Source of the DNA: Citrobacter braakii
GTDB lineage: Bacteria; Pseudomonadota; Gammaproteobacteria; Enterobacterales; Enterobacteriaceae
Assembly (NCBI RefSeq): GCF_002075345.1
Contig: NZ_NAEW01000003.1
Span: forward strand, 434,001 to 498,000
Length of the DNA: 64,000 nucleotides
Reading direction: 5' to 3'
The translations under genes were made by a program, and so were the position numbers. Positions 52,403 to 62,750 of this stretch are shown here, piece by piece (positions within the stretch are counted from its first letter, which is position 1; every line of letters starts with the position of its first letter). The notes beneath the pieces are model-generated. The model was not told the DNA's origin and searched no databases. It saw only the letters and a program-made list of their open reading frames with translations.

Positions 52403-52418
52403 TTTCGAATGAAAGTTA
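52403..52418. promoter_or_regulatory. Putative shared operator, copy 3 (pflE/fsaA)
   Basis: TTTCGAATGAAAGTTA is the exact reverse complement of the ybiU copy. Its core CTTTCGAATGAAAG is a near palindrome. It lies 38 bp upstream of pflE and 80 bp upstream of fsaA, so it could serve both. Confidence 0.5.
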
Positions 52419-52420
52419 TA

Positions 52421-52434
52421 TTGACGTACGTCAA
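52421..52434. promoter_or_regulatory. FNR-like palindrome between pflE and fsaA
   Basis: TTGACGTACGTCAA is a perfect 14-bp palindrome that matches the FNR consensus TTGAT-N4-ATCAA except for one symmetrical substitution in each half. Its position 56 bp upstream of the ATG of pflE, the activase of an anaerobic enzyme, supports an anaerobic activator site. Confidence 0.55.
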
Positions 52435-52497
52435 CTAACCGTGAGGTTTCGCCGTGCTACCTTTTATTCATGCTAATTATTCGTTTGAGGAAAGGTT

Positions 52498-53160
52498 ATG
52501 GAACTCTATTTAGATACGTCTGACGTTGACGCGGTAAAAGCTCTGGCGCGGGTTTTTCCGCTGGCAGGGGTGACCACTAACCCAAGCATTGTGGCGGCAG
52601 GTAAGCAGACGCTGGACGTGTTACTGCCGCAACTGCAGGAAGCGATGGGAGGGCAAGGACGCCTGTTTGCTCAGGTAATGGCGACCACCGCCGAAGGCAT
52701 GGTCAGCGATGCGCGTAAGCTGCGGGCAATCATTGCGGATATCGTGGTCAAAGTGCCGGTCACGGCAGAAGGTCTGACGGCCATTAAATTGCTGAAAGAA
52801 GAAGGGATCCCGACGTTGGGTACCGCGGTATACGGCGCTGCTCAAGGGCTATTAGCTGCGCTTGCGGGGGCCGAATACGTTGCGCCATACGTTAACCGTG
52901 TGGATGCGCAGGGGGGGGACGGCATTCAGACGGTGACCGATCTGCAGACCTTACTGAAAATGCATGCCCCGCACGCCAAAGTACTGGCCGCCAGTTTTAA
53001 AACGCCGCGTCAGGCGCTGGATTGCCTGCTGGCAGGTTGCGAGTCCATCACGCTGCCGCTGGATGTCGCTCAGCAGATGATTAGCTCTCCGGCCGTTGAT
53101 GCTGCCGTAGCGAAGTTCGAGCACGACTGGCAGAGCGCATTTGGACGCACTTCTCTGTAA
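52498..53160 (+). CDS. fsaA: Fructose-6-phosphate aldolase A
   Basis: FsaA is a transaldolase-like class I aldolase that cleaves fructose-6-phosphate to dihydroxyacetone and glyceraldehyde-3-phosphate. It has 220 residues. The Schiff-base lysine is near residue 85 in [20 protein letters not shown] and AASFKTPRQ are the family landmarks. A run of eight G bases (52911-52918) lies inside the gene. It is divergent from pflEF. Confidence 0.97.
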   Translation: MELYLDTSDVDAVKALARVFPLAGVTTNPSIVAAGKQTLDVLLPQLQEAMGGQGRLFAQVMATTAEGMVSDARKLRAIIADIVVKVPVTAEGLTAIKLLKEEGIPTLGTAVYGAAQGLLAALAGAEYVAPYVNRVDAQGGDGIQTVTDLQTLLKMHAPHAKVLAASFKTPRQALDCLLAGCESITLPLDVAQQMISSPAVDAAVAKFEHDWQSAFGRTSL

Positions 53161-53169
53161 GTCTGTTTT

Positions 53170-53240
53170 GCCGGATGGCGGCTGACACCTTATCCGGCCT
53201 ACACAATGCGCTGTTGTAGGCCTGATTGGAGGCGTTAGCA
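53170..53240. repeat. Paired REP units (BIME) after fsaA
   Basis: GCCGGATGGCGGCTGACACC continues into TTATCCGGCCTACA, forming a first unit, followed by an inverted TGTAGGCCTGATTGGAGGCG. It lies between the convergent stops of fsaA and moeB. Confidence 0.85.
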
Positions 53241-53279
53241 TCGCTCTCTGGCAATAGTGTGGTGCCGACGATTTCTCTG

Positions 53280-54029
53280 CTAACTCCCGCAGACCTCACA
53301 GGTGGGATTGCGCATCAGCTTCATTTCGCGAAACTGGCAGGTCATGGCGTCGTACATGACGATTTTTCCTGAAGCCGGTTTACCGTAGTTAGCCAGCAGC
53401 TTAATGGCTTCCATCGCCTGTAACGAGCCGATCACGCCGATCAGCGGGGCCATCACTCCGGCCTCTACGCAGGTCAGGACGTTTTCACCGAACAGACGGC
53501 TCAGGCAACGGTAGCAGGGCTCTCCTTCCTGGTAGGTAAATACGGTAATTTGTCCTTCCATGCGAATTGCCGCACCGGAAACCAGCGGAATCCTGGCGGC
53601 GAAGCATCCGGCATTCAACTGATTGCGGATGCTGACATTATCCGTACAGTCCAGCACCAAATCGTGTTCGGTAATAAGCGTGTGAATCTCGCTCTCGTCC
53701 AGCAGCGCATTCACCGGCGTAATGGCGATATAAGGGTTAATCCGCGCCAGTGCGTCGCGGGCGGATAGCACTTTTGGCTGTCCAACGGTCGCATCGCTGT
53801 GCAGCGTCTGGCGCTGGAGGTTCGACACGGAGACCGTGTCAAAGTCGAGCAAGGTTAAATGCCCGACGCCAGCGCCTGCAAGGTACTGAGTTGCTGCGCA
53901 TCCCAGTCCCCCCACACCAACGACCAGTACCCGCGCCTCCTTGAGCGCTTCCTGACCTTCGAAATCGAAGCCGCGCAGAATGATTTGCCGGTTATAGCGC
54001 ATCATCTCCTGGTCGCTGAGTTCTGCCAT
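53280..54029 (-). CDS. moeB: Molybdopterin-synthase adenylyltransferase
   Basis: MoeB activates the C-terminal glycine of MoaD by adenylation. It has 249 residues with the E1-like nucleotide-binding motif VVGVGGLGCAA and DLVLDCTDN. Zinc is held by CYRC in EPCYRCLSRLF and CEVC at the C-terminus. It overlaps the moeA stop (TAATG), forming moeAB. Confidence 0.97.
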   Translation of the reverse strand: MAELSDQEMMRYNRQIILRGFDFEGQEALKEARVLVVGVGGLGCAATQYLAGAGVGHLTLLDFDTVSVSNLQRQTLHSDATVGQPKVLSARDALARINPYIAITPVNALLDESEIHTLITEHDLVLDCTDNVSIRNQLNAGCFAARIPLVSGAAIRMEGQITVFTYQEGEPCYRCLSRLFGENVLTCVEAGVMAPLIGVIGSLQAMEAIKLLANYGKPASGKIVMYDAMTCQFREMKLMRNPTCEVCGS

Positions 54030-55264
54030 TACAGGCCTCCAAACAGTGCGTTAAACGGCTCGACCTCAACCCATTCGCCGGCTTCGACGTTACCGCGATC
54101 GCGCTCCAGCACGATAAAACAGTTACCCTGGCTAAAAGAGCTAAAAATATGCGAGCCCTGGTGCCCGGTCGTGGTGACTTCCAGTTCGCCTTCAGCGGTA
54201 CGCTGCAATACGCCGCGCTGAAAATCCAGACGGCCAGGTGTTTTCTTCAGGCGTGAGGCGGTGCGCACGCGCTGGCGAGGCGGCAGTCCACAGGCGGTGT
54301 TGCCGCTGAGTTTCGCCAGGAGCGGTTGTACCAGTTGATAAAAGGTGAGGGCCGCAGACACTGGATTACCCGGCAGACCGCAAAACCAGCTGTTGCTCAG
54401 TTTGCCAAACGCGAACGGTTTGCCCGGTTTGATAGCCAGCTTCCAGAAGGCAATTTCTCCCAGCTCTTCCAGAATAGTTTTAGTGTAATCCGCTTCGCCT
54501 ACTGAAACGCCGCCGGAGCTGATGACGACATCGGCCTGGCTGTCGGCTTCAACAAACGCGGCACGTAGCGCGTTGGGATCGTCGCGAATAATCCCCAGGT
54601 TGATCACTTCGCAGCCCAACTGTTGCAGCATCAGGTGAACGGTCAGACGGTTAGTGTCATAAATCTGCCCGTCTCCCAGCGGCTGACCTGGTAACTGCAG
54701 TTCATCACCGGTGGAGAACAGCGCCACGCGGACTTTGCGTACAACGGGAGCATCGGCAACACCGAGCGAAGCCAGAACGGGAAGCTCGGCGGTTGTCAGG
54801 CGAGTCCCGGCGGGAAACACCACCGCGCCGTTTGCAATATCTTCACCGCGCAGACGAATATTTTGCCCGCGGCGGACTTCGGCGGTAAAACGCACCCCGT
54901 CCTCAGTTTGTTCCGTTTGCTCCTGCATCACCACCGCTTCACAACCAGCAGGCACCGGGGCGCCGGTCATAATACGGATGCAGGTTCCCGCAGGCCACTC
55001 GCCATGGAAAGGCTGACCGGCAAAGGCTTTACCCGCCACCGCAAGCGGCTGATCAGATTGTAAATCGGCTAATCGTACCGCATAGCCATCCATTGCTGAG
55101 TTATCGAATCCCGGTACATCAATGGGGGAGACAACGTCGGTGGCCAGAATGCGGCCAAAGCATTGAACCAGCGGCAGCGTTTCGACGGCGGTGAGCGGGG
55201 TAATACGCGAAAGCATCTGAGAGAGAGCCGTTTCAAGCGGCATCAGTCCGGCGGTAAATTCCAT
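54029..55264 (-). CDS. moeA: Molybdopterin molybdenumtransferase
   Basis: MoeA inserts molybdenum into adenylylated molybdopterin. The start at 55264 ([18 protein letters not shown]) gives 411 residues, the E. coli length. Conserved segments are [48 protein letters not shown] and GLPGNPVSA. It is the first gene of moeAB and diverges from the aadA-like gene. Confidence 0.98.
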   Translation of the reverse strand: MEFTAGLMPLETALSQMLSRITPLTAVETLPLVQCFGRILATDVVSPIDVPGFDNSAMDGYAVRLADLQSDQPLAVAGKAFAGQPFHGEWPAGTCIRIMTGAPVPAGCEAVVMQEQTEQTEDGVRFTAEVRRGQNIRLRGEDIANGAVVFPAGTRLTTAELPVLASLGVADAPVVRKVRVALFSTGDELQLPGQPLGDGQIYDTNRLTVHLMLQQLGCEVINLGIIRDDPNALRAAFVEADSQADVVISSGGVSVGEADYTKTILEELGEIAFWKLAIKPGKPFAFGKLSNSWFCGLPGNPVSAALTFYQLVQPLLAKLSGNTACGLPPRQRVRTASRLKKTPGRLDFQRGVLQRTAEGELEVTTTGHQGSHIFSSFSQGNCFIVLERDRGNVEAGEWVEVEPFNALFGGL

Positions 55265-55440
55265 GAGAAGACTCCTGCGGGGCAAAATCGAATCTGCTCA
55301 TTATGTCAGAAAATGGACGCGGGCAGTATGCTACCTCAGGCTTAGAATCAGATCTGGTAAAGGTTTTGTGCCAGGGATAGCGCTGCAGGAAGAATGCAGT
55401 ATAGACTCAATATTTCCGCTCTTTTTTCCCTGGGGGCTAA

Positions 55441-56229
55441 ATGGCCAATATTATTCCAGACGCAATTCGACGACAGGTGGAGGCCGCCAGTGCGTGCATC
55501 CGCCAGATTTTCGCGGGGAAACTCATTGCCCTTCATTTGTATGGCTCTGCGGTTGAAGGCGGCTTAAAACCCCAAAGCGACATTGATTTATTGGTCACCC
55601 TGCGTGAACCCATAAATGCCCGACAAAGAAAAAAACTGATGCAGGATTTGCTGACCATTTCAGCGCCTCCCGGCACCTCCGGGCCATATCGTGCGCTGGA
55701 AGTGACCGTGGTTCTGCACTCGCAGATCGTGCCGTGGCGATTCCCACCGGCGAGAGAAATGCAGTTTGGCGAATGGTTGCGTGATGATATTCGTGCTGGC
55801 GTGTTTGAACCGGCAATGGTGGATGCTGATCTTTCTATTCTGCTGACCCAGGCCCGGCGCGCCAGCGTACCGCTGTTCGGTGAACCGGCTGAGACGTTAT
55901 TTAACGTCATTCCGTTTAGCGATGTATTGCAAACATTTCGGCATATCCTTGAGATGTGGCAGAAACCGGCTGATTTAGAGGGGGACGAGCGTAATATCAT
56001 TCTTGCTCTGGCACGTATCTGGTATAGCGTGGTTACGGGTAATATTGTCGCTAAAGATGAGGCCGCATCCTGGCTTCTGCCGCAATTACCCGCTGAGCAT
56101 GCTGATTTGCTGCAAGCGGCGCGTGCGGAATATCTGGGGTTAACCAAACATAACTGGGCAGCGTGTATGCCGTCTGTAGAACGCTTTGTGTTTTATGCAA
56201 AAAAACAGATTACCGATCGGCTTGAATAA
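55441..56229 (+). CDS. aadA: AadA-type aminoglycoside (3'')(9) adenylyltransferase
   Basis: This 262-residue protein matches the ANT(3'')(9)/AadA family, which adenylylates streptomycin and spectinomycin. The nucleotidyltransferase motif is GSAVEGGLKPQSDIDLL with aspartates 47 and 49 as metal ligands, and glutamate 87 (RALEVTVV) fits the catalytic base of characterised AadA. The helical C-terminal domain with ALARIWYSVVTG and KDEAASWLL is present. No integron attC site or mobile element flanks it, so it appears to be an intrinsic chromosomal gene like that of Salmonella, though at another locus. Whether it confers resistance cannot be read from sequence. Confidence 0.9.
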   Translation: MANIIPDAIRRQVEAASACIRQIFAGKLIALHLYGSAVEGGLKPQSDIDLLVTLREPINARQRKKLMQDLLTISAPPGTSGPYRALEVTVVLHSQIVPWRFPPAREMQFGEWLRDDIRAGVFEPAMVDADLSILLTQARRASVPLFGEPAETLFNVIPFSDVLQTFRHILEMWQKPADLEGDERNIILALARIWYSVVTGNIVAKDEAASWLLPQLPAEHADLLQAARAEYLGLTKHNWAACMPSVERFVFYAKKQITDRLE

Positions 56230-56421
56230 TTTAGCACCAATGTCGAGAGATCTCCTTTCCGTTAAACACATCTGAATGACCTGATGAGACGGGGTGTGAG
56301 GTGCGGGCCTTTACCTTTACATGACGTCTGCATCTTTCTATATTCAAAAATCGAATCAATAAGTCACCGAAATTCTGATATTTATAACCCCCCGGTACCC
56401 GCCACCTAATGGACGAATAAA

Positions 56422-57387
56422 ATGGGTAAAGCAGTCATTGCAATTCACGGCGGCGCAGGGGCTATCACCCGCGCGTTACTGAGCCAGGAGCAAGAATTGC
56501 GTTATATACAAGCGCTGTCGGATATCGTTGAAACCGGCCAACGGATGCTTGAAGACGGTCGTAGCGCACTGGATGTGGTCACCGAAGCCGTGCGTTTGTT
56601 GGAAGAGTGTCCGTTGTTTAATGCCGGAATTGGCGCGGTGTATACCCGTGATGAAACCCATGAACTGGACGCCTGTGTGATGGACGGTAATACGCTAAAC
56701 GCGGGAGCCGTCGCCGGGGTTAGCCATCTGCGCAATCCAATTCTCGCGGCTCGCCTGGTGATGGAGCACAGCCCCCACGTCATGATGATAGGTGAAGGGG
56801 CTGAAAACTTTGCCATTGCGCAGGGTATGGAGCGCGTTTCGGCGGATATTTTCTCGACGCCAGAACGCTACGCTCAACTGCTGGCAGCGCAATCGGCGGG
56901 TGAAACGGTGCTGGATCATAGCGCGACCCCGCTGGATGAAAACAACAAAATGGGTACTGTGGGTGCGGTCGCGCTGGATATGTTTGGCAATCTGGCGGCG
57001 GCAACATCGACCGGCGGGATGACCAACAAATTACCGGGGCGGGTAGGTGACAGTCCGCTGGTCGGCGCTGGCTGCTATGCCAATAACGCAAGTGTGGCCG
57101 TTTCCTGCACCGGAACCGGTGAAGTCTTTATTCGTGCGCTGGCGGCCTATGACATTGCGGCGTTGATGGACTATGGCGGCCTGAGTTTATCGGAGGCGTG
57201 CGAACGCGTAGTAATGGAAAAATTACCGGCGCTCGGCGGTAGCGGCGGTTTAATTGCCGTCGATCACGAGGGCAACGTCGCCTTGCCCTTTAACAGCGAA
57301 GGCATGTACCGTGCCTGGGGATATGCAGGCGATACGCCAACCACCGGTATTTATCGGGAAAAAGGAGATACCGTTGCCACACAGTGA
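56422..57387 (+). CDS. iaaA: Isoaspartyl peptidase/L-asparaginase
   Basis: IaaA is an Ntn-hydrolase that splits isoaspartyl dipeptides and has weak asparaginase activity. It has 321 residues, the E. coli length. It self-cleaves before a threonine in [13 protein letters not shown] (about residue 179), which becomes the nucleophile; [18 protein letters not shown] is the family substrate loop. It overlaps the gsiA start by 14 nt, giving an iaaA-gsiABCD operon. Confidence 0.97.
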   Translation: MGKAVIAIHGGAGAITRALLSQEQELRYIQALSDIVETGQRMLEDGRSALDVVTEAVRLLEECPLFNAGIGAVYTRDETHELDACVMDGNTLNAGAVAGVSHLRNPILAARLVMEHSPHVMMIGEGAENFAIAQGMERVSADIFSTPERYAQLLAAQSAGETVLDHSATPLDENNKMGTVGAVALDMFGNLAAATSTGGMTNKLPGRVGDSPLVGAGCYANNASVAVSCTGTGEVFIRALAAYDIAALMDYGGLSLSEACERVVMEKLPALGGSGGLIAVDHEGNVALPFNSEGMYRAWGYAGDTPTTGIYREKGDTVATQ

Positions 57388-59245
57388 TGAGCTTGACGCC
57401 AGCGACGTGCTGGCAGTCAGCAACCTGAACATTGCCTTTGAGCAGGAGCAGCAGCGCATCAGTGCGGTGCGTAATCTGTCATTTCGCCTGAAGCGTGGTG
57501 AAACGCTGGCGATAGTGGGCGAATCCGGTTCAGGAAAGTCGGTAACAGCCTTGTCGCTGATGCGTTTGATTGAACAGTCAGGCGGCGAGGTGAGCTGCGA
57601 TGAAATGCTCCTTCGACGCCGTAACCGACAGGTTATTGAGCTGGGTGAACAGAGCGCGTCGCGGATGCGTCACGTGCGTGGCGCGGATATCGCCATGATC
57701 TTCCAGGAGCCCATGACATCGCTTAATCCGGTATTTACCGTGGGTGAGCAGATTGCTGAGTCAATCCGTTTGCATCAGGGGGCCAGCCACGAAGAGGCGA
57801 TGGTGGAAGCGAAACGGATGCTCGACCAGGTGCGTATCCCCGAGGCGAAGGCTATTTTATCGCGCTATCCGCACCAGCTTTCTGGCGGCATGCGCCAGCG
57901 GGTAATGATCGCCATGGCGCTATCGTGTCGCCCTGCGGTTTTAATTGCCGATGAGCCGACCACCGCGCTGGATGTCACTATTCAGGCACAGATCCTGCAA
58001 CTGATAAAAGTGTTGCAGCAGGATATGTCGATGGGAGTGATCTTTATTACCCACGATATGGGCGTCGTGGCGGATATTGCCGATCGCGTGCTGGTGATGT
58101 ATCAGGGCGAGGCGGTAGAAACCGGCAGCGTTGAGCAGATTTTTCGCGCTCCCCAGCATCCTTACACCAAAGCGCTGCTGGCAGCCGTGCCGCAGCTTGG
58201 GGCGATGACCGGACAAGCGTACCCGCGCCGGTTTCCACTCATTTCGTTACACGATCCCAGCCATGTAGAACCACAGACTGAACAGGATACCGTGGTTGAA
58301 GGCGAGCCTATTTTGCAGGTACGTAATCTGGTGACGCGTTTTCCGCTGCGCAGCGGCATTCTTAATCGGGTGACCCGCGAGGTGCATGCGGTGGAAAACG
58401 TCAGCTTTGACCTGTGGCCTGGAGAGACGCTCTCGCTGGTGGGGGAGTCAGGCTGCGGGAAATCCACCACCGGTCGGGCGCTGCTACGTCTGGTCGAGTC
58501 TCAACGCGGGGAGATTGTTTTCAACGGACAGCGTATCGATACCCTGGCCGCCAGTAAGCTACAGCCGCTGCGTCGGGATATTCAATTTATCTTCCAGGAC
58601 CCCTATGCTTCGCTCGATCCGCGTCAGACCGTGGGATATTCCATTTTAGAACCGCTGCGGGTGCATGGGCTACTGCAAGGCGATGCGGCGGCAAAACGGG
58701 TTGCATGGCTGCTGGAACGCGTAGGATTGCTCCCTGAGCATGCCTGGCGCTATCCGCATGAGTTTTCCGGTGGTCAGCGTCAGCGTATCTGTATTGCCCG
58801 GGCGCTGGCGCTCAATCCCAAGGTGATTATTGCCGATGAGTCAGTCTCGGCGCTGGATGTCTCAATTCGCGGGCAAATTATCAACCTGTTGCTCGACCTC
58901 CAACGAGAAATGGGGATTGCGTACCTGTTTATTTCCCACGATATGGCGGTGGTGGAGCGGATCAGTCATCGGGTGGCGGTGATGTACCTTGGGCAAATCG
59001 TCGAGATCGGCACCCGACGCGCGGTGTTTGAAAATCCGCAGCATCCGTACACCCGCAAACTGATGGCGGCAGTCCCGGTCGCCGATCCCTCACATCACCG
59101 GCCCCAGCGCGTGCTGTTGTCGGATGATATCCCCAGTAATATCCGCAAACGCGGTGAAGAGATTTCCCCCGTTTCACTCCAGCAAGTTGGCCCGGGGCAT
59201 TATGTTGCGCGTGGGCAACCAGAAAATGCGCTTTCGCGTTTATAA
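57374..59245 (+). CDS. gsiA: Glutathione importer ATP-binding protein
   Basis: GsiA energises glutathione import and carries two ABC ATPase domains in 623 residues, the E. coli length. The best start is TTG at 57374, with AAAGGAG six bases upstream, giving [14 protein letters not shown] after the initiator as in E. coli; ATG codons further upstream in frame lie deep within iaaA. Walker A motifs are GESGSGKS and GESGCGKS; signatures LSGGMRQ and FSGGQRQ are both intact. It overlaps iaaA by 14 nt. Confidence 0.95.
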   Translation: MPHSDELDASDVLAVSNLNIAFEQEQQRISAVRNLSFRLKRGETLAIVGESGSGKSVTALSLMRLIEQSGGEVSCDEMLLRRRNRQVIELGEQSASRMRHVRGADIAMIFQEPMTSLNPVFTVGEQIAESIRLHQGASHEEAMVEAKRMLDQVRIPEAKAILSRYPHQLSGGMRQRVMIAMALSCRPAVLIADEPTTALDVTIQAQILQLIKVLQQDMSMGVIFITHDMGVVADIADRVLVMYQGEAVETGSVEQIFRAPQHPYTKALLAAVPQLGAMTGQAYPRRFPLISLHDPSHVEPQTEQDTVVEGEPILQVRNLVTRFPLRSGILNRVTREVHAVENVSFDLWPGETLSLVGESGCGKSTTGRALLRLVESQRGEIVFNGQRIDTLAASKLQPLRRDIQFIFQDPYASLDPRQTVGYSILEPLRVHGLLQGDAAAKRVAWLLERVGLLPEHAWRYPHEFSGGQRQRICIARALALNPKVIIADESVSALDVSIRGQIINLLLDLQREMGIAYLFISHDMAVVERISHRVAVMYLGQIVEIGTRRAVFENPQHPYTRKLMAAVPVADPSHHRPQRVLLSDDIPSNIRKRGEEISPVSLQQVGPGHYVARGQPENALSRL

Positions 59246-59273
59246 CAGGCAGGCAGGGTTTAAGGAGAATAAC

Positions 59274-60812
59274 ATGACAAAAATTGTTGCTCGAAAATGG
59301 CTGGTTGCTGTGGGAGTGGCCTCTGCGCTGGCCGCCACACCTGGCTGGGCTGCCAAAGATGTAGTAGTGGCGGTAGGATCCAATTTCACCACCCTCGATC
59401 CCTACGACGCAAACGACACGTTGTCGCAGGCGGTAGCGAAGTCGTTTTACCAGGGGCTGTTTGGCCTTGATAAAGAGATGAAGCTGAAAAATGTGCTGGC
59501 GGAGAGTTATACGGTTTCTGATGATGGCCTGACTTATACCCTTAAGCTGCGACAGGGTGTGAAGTTTCAGGACGGCACCGACTTCAACGCCGATGCGGTT
59601 AAAGCTAACCTCGACCGGGCCAGCACCCCGGAAAACCATCTGAAACGCTACAACCTGTATAAGAATATCGATAAAACCGAGGTCGTCGATCCGTCGACGG
59701 TGAAGATAACGCTGAAGCAGCCGTTCTCTGCATTTATCAATATTCTGGCGCACCCGGCTACGGCGATGATCTCTCCCGCCGCGCTGGAGAAATACGGCAA
59801 GGAGATCGGTTTCCATCCCGTGGGGACCGGGCCGTATCAGCTTGAGACCTGGAATCAGACGGATTTTGTAAAGGTTAAGAAGTTCGCGGGTTACTGGCAG
59901 CAAGGGCTGCCAAAGCTGGATACGATTACCTGGCGTCCGGTGACCGACAACAACACGCGTGCGGCAATGCTGCAGACCGGGGAAGCGCAGTTTGCCTTCC
60001 CGATCCCTTACGAACAGGCGGCGCTACTGGCGAAGAATAAAAACCTGGAACTGGTGGCCAGTCCGTCTATTATGCAGCGTTACATCAGCATGAACGTCAC
60101 GCAAAAACCGTTCGATAACCCGAAGGTGCGTGAAGCGCTGAATTATGCCATCAACCGTCAGGCGCTGGTGAAAGTGGCGTTTGCCGGTTACGCGACGCCA
60201 GCAACCGGCGTTCTCCCTCCGTCGATCGCCTATGCGCAAAGCTATACGCCATGGCCATACGACCCGGCAAAAGCGCGCGAACTGCTGAAAGAAGCGGGTT
60301 ATCCGAACGGTTTTACCACCACGCTATGGTCTTCTCATAACCATAGTACCGCGCAGAAAGTGCTGCAATTTACCCAGCAGCAACTGGCGCAGGTGGGCGT
60401 TAAGGCTCAGGTGACGGCGATGGATGCCGGTCAGCGCGCGGCGCAAGTCGAAGGTAAAGCGCAGAAAGAGAGCGGGGTACGCATGTTCTACACCGGCTGG
60501 TCTGCCTCTACGGGTGAAGCAGACTGGGCGCTGTCACCGCTGTTTGCATCTCAAAACTGGCCGCCAACGCTGTTTAATACGGCGTTCTACAGCAATAAGC
60601 AGGTGGACAGTGATTTAGCGGCAGCGTTGCAAACCAACGATCCGGCCCAGAAAGCGAAGCTGTACAAGGATGCGCAGGATATTATCTGGAAAGAGTCGCC
60701 GTGGATCCCACTGGTAGTGGAACAACTGATTTCGGCACACAACACCAGATTGACCGGGTTCTGGATCATGCCGGATACCGGATTTAGCTTTGATGATGCG
60801 GATTTAAAATAA
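59274..60812 (+). CDS. gsiB: Glutathione-binding periplasmic protein
   Basis: GsiB is the family-5 solute-binding protein of the glutathione importer. The start at 59274 after AAGGAG gives 512 residues. A signal peptide ([19 protein letters not shown]) precedes the family opening [18 protein letters not shown], and the [10 protein letters not shown] motif is present. A GC-rich hairpin follows before gsiC. Confidence 0.97.
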   Translation: MTKIVARKWLVAVGVASALAATPGWAAKDVVVAVGSNFTTLDPYDANDTLSQAVAKSFYQGLFGLDKEMKLKNVLAESYTVSDDGLTYTLKLRQGVKFQDGTDFNADAVKANLDRASTPENHLKRYNLYKNIDKTEVVDPSTVKITLKQPFSAFINILAHPATAMISPAALEKYGKEIGFHPVGTGPYQLETWNQTDFVKVKKFAGYWQQGLPKLDTITWRPVTDNNTRAAMLQTGEAQFAFPIPYEQAALLAKNKNLELVASPSIMQRYISMNVTQKPFDNPKVREALNYAINRQALVKVAFAGYATPATGVLPPSIAYAQSYTPWPYDPAKARELLKEAGYPNGFTTTLWSSHNHSTAQKVLQFTQQQLAQVGVKAQVTAMDAGQRAAQVEGKAQKESGVRMFYTGWSASTGEADWALSPLFASQNWPPTLFNTAFYSNKQVDSDLAAALQTNDPAQKAKLYKDAQDIIWKESPWIPLVVEQLISAHNTRLTGFWIMPDTGFSFDDADLK

Positions 60813-60821
60813 GCTATTCAT

Positions 60822-60845
60822 CCGGCCCCGCCACGCAGGGGCCGG
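60822..60845 (+). repeat. Intercistronic hairpin between gsiB and gsiC
   Basis: CCGGCCCC and GGGGCCGG form a perfect 8-bp stem with an 8-base loop and no U-tract. A stabilising or attenuating hairpin after a binding-protein gene is typical of such operons. Confidence 0.7.
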
Positions 60846-60858
60846 CGAAGGGAGTGTG

Positions 60859-61779
60859 ATGCTTAACTATGTTTTCAAGCGCCTGCTGGGGTTGATTCCA
60901 ACTCTGTTGATTGTAGCGGTGCTGGTATTTTTATTTGTTCACCTGCTACCCGGCGATCCGGCCCGGCTGATTGCCGGACCGGAGGCTGATGCTGAGGTGA
61001 TCGAACTGGTGCGTCAGCAGTTGGGTCTGGACCAGCCGCTGCATATTCAGTTCTGGCATTACATTACTAACGTGTTGCAAGGCGATTTTGGAACCTCAAT
61101 GGTTTCTCGTCGCCCGGTCTCCGAAGAGATAGCCAGTCGTTTTATGCCATCGCTATGGCTGACCATTGCCAGCATGGCGTGGGCGGTGTTATTCGGCATG
61201 ACGGCAGGGATTATTGCTGCTGTATGGCGCAATCGTTGGCCGGACAGATTGAGTATGACGCTCGCCGTCACCGGGATCTCTTTCCCGGCGTTTGCGCTCG
61301 GCATGCTGCTCATGCAGATATTCTCCGTTGAGCTTGGCTGGTTGCCCACCGTTGGCGCTGATACCTGGCGGCACTATATCCTCCCGTCTATTACCCTGGG
61401 TGCGGCGGTGGCTGCGGTGTTAGCCCGGTTTACCCGCGCTTCGTTTGTCGATGTGCTCAGTGAAGACTATATGCGTACCGCGCGGGCCAAAGGGGTGAGT
61501 GAAACCTGGGTGGTGTTAAAACATGGTTTGCGCAATGCGATGATCCCGGTGGTCACCATGATGGGGCTACAGTTTGGCTTTTTGCTTGGCGGCTCGATTG
61601 TGGTTGAGAAGGTGTTTAACTGGCCAGGGCTTGGGCGGCTGTTGGTGGACTCAGTCGAAATGCGCGACTACCCGGTGATTCAGGCCGAGGTGCTGTTGTT
61701 TTCTCTGGAGTTTATTCTTATTAACTTAGTGGTGGATGTGCTCTATGCCGCCATTAATCCGGCTATCAGGTACAAGTAA
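60859..61779 (+). CDS. gsiC: Glutathione importer permease GsiC
   Basis: GsiC is a DppB-type permease with 306 residues and about six helices. The start at 60859 ([14 protein letters not shown]) follows GAAGGGAG; a GTG three bases earlier is possible. The coupling EAA loop is [25 protein letters not shown], and [15 protein letters not shown] is typical of the family. gsiD starts 2 nt after its stop. Confidence 0.97.
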   Translation: MLNYVFKRLLGLIPTLLIVAVLVFLFVHLLPGDPARLIAGPEADAEVIELVRQQLGLDQPLHIQFWHYITNVLQGDFGTSMVSRRPVSEEIASRFMPSLWLTIASMAWAVLFGMTAGIIAAVWRNRWPDRLSMTLAVTGISFPAFALGMLLMQIFSVELGWLPTVGADTWRHYILPSITLGAAVAAVLARFTRASFVDVLSEDYMRTARAKGVSETWVVLKHGLRNAMIPVVTMMGLQFGFLLGGSIVVEKVFNWPGLGRLLVDSVEMRDYPVIQAEVLLFSLEFILINLVVDVLYAAINPAIRYK

Positions 61780-61781
61780 GG

Positions 61782-62693
61782 ATGCGATTTTTTAACTGGC
61801 GCCGACAGGCGATTTTAAATGCGATGCCCCTTGTTAAGCCTGAGCAGATACGCACGCCGTGGCATGAATTCTGGCGTCGTTTCCATCGCCAGCGCATGGC
61901 GATGTTAGCGGGGTTATTTGTCGTGCTGCTAATAATGGTGGCGATTTTTGCTCGCTGGTTAACGCCATTTGATGCCGAGAATTACTTCGATTATGACCGT
62001 CTGAATGACGGACCATCGATGCTGCACTGGTTCGGCGTTGACTCGCTGGGGCGGGATATTTTTAGCCGCGTGCTGGTGGGGGCGCAAATCTCGCTGGCGG
62101 CGGGGGTCTTTGCCGTATTTATTGGCGCAGCGATTGGCACCGTGCTGGGTCTGCTGGCGGGATACTACGAAGGCTGGTGGGATCGACTGATTATGCGTAT
62201 CTGCGATGTGCTGTTCGCCTTTCCGGGTATTTTGCTGGCGATAGCCGTGGTCGCTGTGCTGGGCAGCGGCATTGCAAACGTGATTATTGCCGTGGCCATT
62301 TTCTCCATTCCGGCCTTCGCGCGGCTGGTGCGCGCAAATACGCTGGTGCTAAAGCAGCAGACCTTTATTGAATCCGCGCGCAGTATTGGCGCCAGCGATG
62401 CGACCATCATCTTCAACCATATCTTGCCGGGTACGGTTTCATCGATCGTGGTCTTTTTTACCATGCGAATTGGCACGTCGATTATCTCTGCCGCGAGCCT
62501 GTCATTTCTGGGATTGGGTGCGCAGCCGCCGACCCCGGAGTGGGGGGCAATGCTCAATGAAGCCCGCGCTGATATGGTGATCGCGCCGCACGTGGCGATT
62601 TTCCCGGCGGTGGCAATATTCCTGACGGTGCTGGCGTTTAACTTACTCGGAGATGGTCTGCGCGACGCGCTGGACCCGAAAATTAAAGGATAA
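61782..62693 (+). CDS. gsiD: Glutathione importer permease GsiD
   Basis: GsiD is the second, DppC-type permease. It has 303 residues with an N-terminal helix ([20 protein letters not shown]) and five more, the dipeptide-permease segment [16 protein letters not shown], and the EAA loop [22 protein letters not shown]. It is the last gene of iaaA-gsiABCD. In E. coli pdeI and dgcI follow; here rimO is next. Confidence 0.97.
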   Translation: MRFFNWRRQAILNAMPLVKPEQIRTPWHEFWRRFHRQRMAMLAGLFVVLLIMVAIFARWLTPFDAENYFDYDRLNDGPSMLHWFGVDSLGRDIFSRVLVGAQISLAAGVFAVFIGAAIGTVLGLLAGYYEGWWDRLIMRICDVLFAFPGILLAIAVVAVLGSGIANVIIAVAIFSIPAFARLVRANTLVLKQQTFIESARSIGASDATIIFNHILPGTVSSIVVFFTMRIGTSIISAASLSFLGLGAQPPTPEWGAMLNEARADMVIAPHVAIFPAVAIFLTVLAFNLLGDGLRDALDPKIKG

Positions 62694-62700
62694 ATCACAG

Positions 62701-62734
62701 GGCCGGATAAGAGGTAACGCTTATCCGGCCTACA
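62701..62734. repeat. REP unit after gsiD
   Basis: GGCCGGATAAG (62701-62711) and CTTATCCGGCC (62720-62730) form a perfect 11-bp stem with an 8-base loop, followed by TACA, the typical REP tail. It lies between convergent gsiD and rimO. Confidence 0.9.
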
Positions 62735-62750
62735 GTTGGGTTGCGCTTAT

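Noticed and set aside
58962-59903. 313-residue frame antisense to gsiA and gsiB.
   Set aside because: It crosses an operon boundary on the opposite strand and is explained by high GC coding bias.
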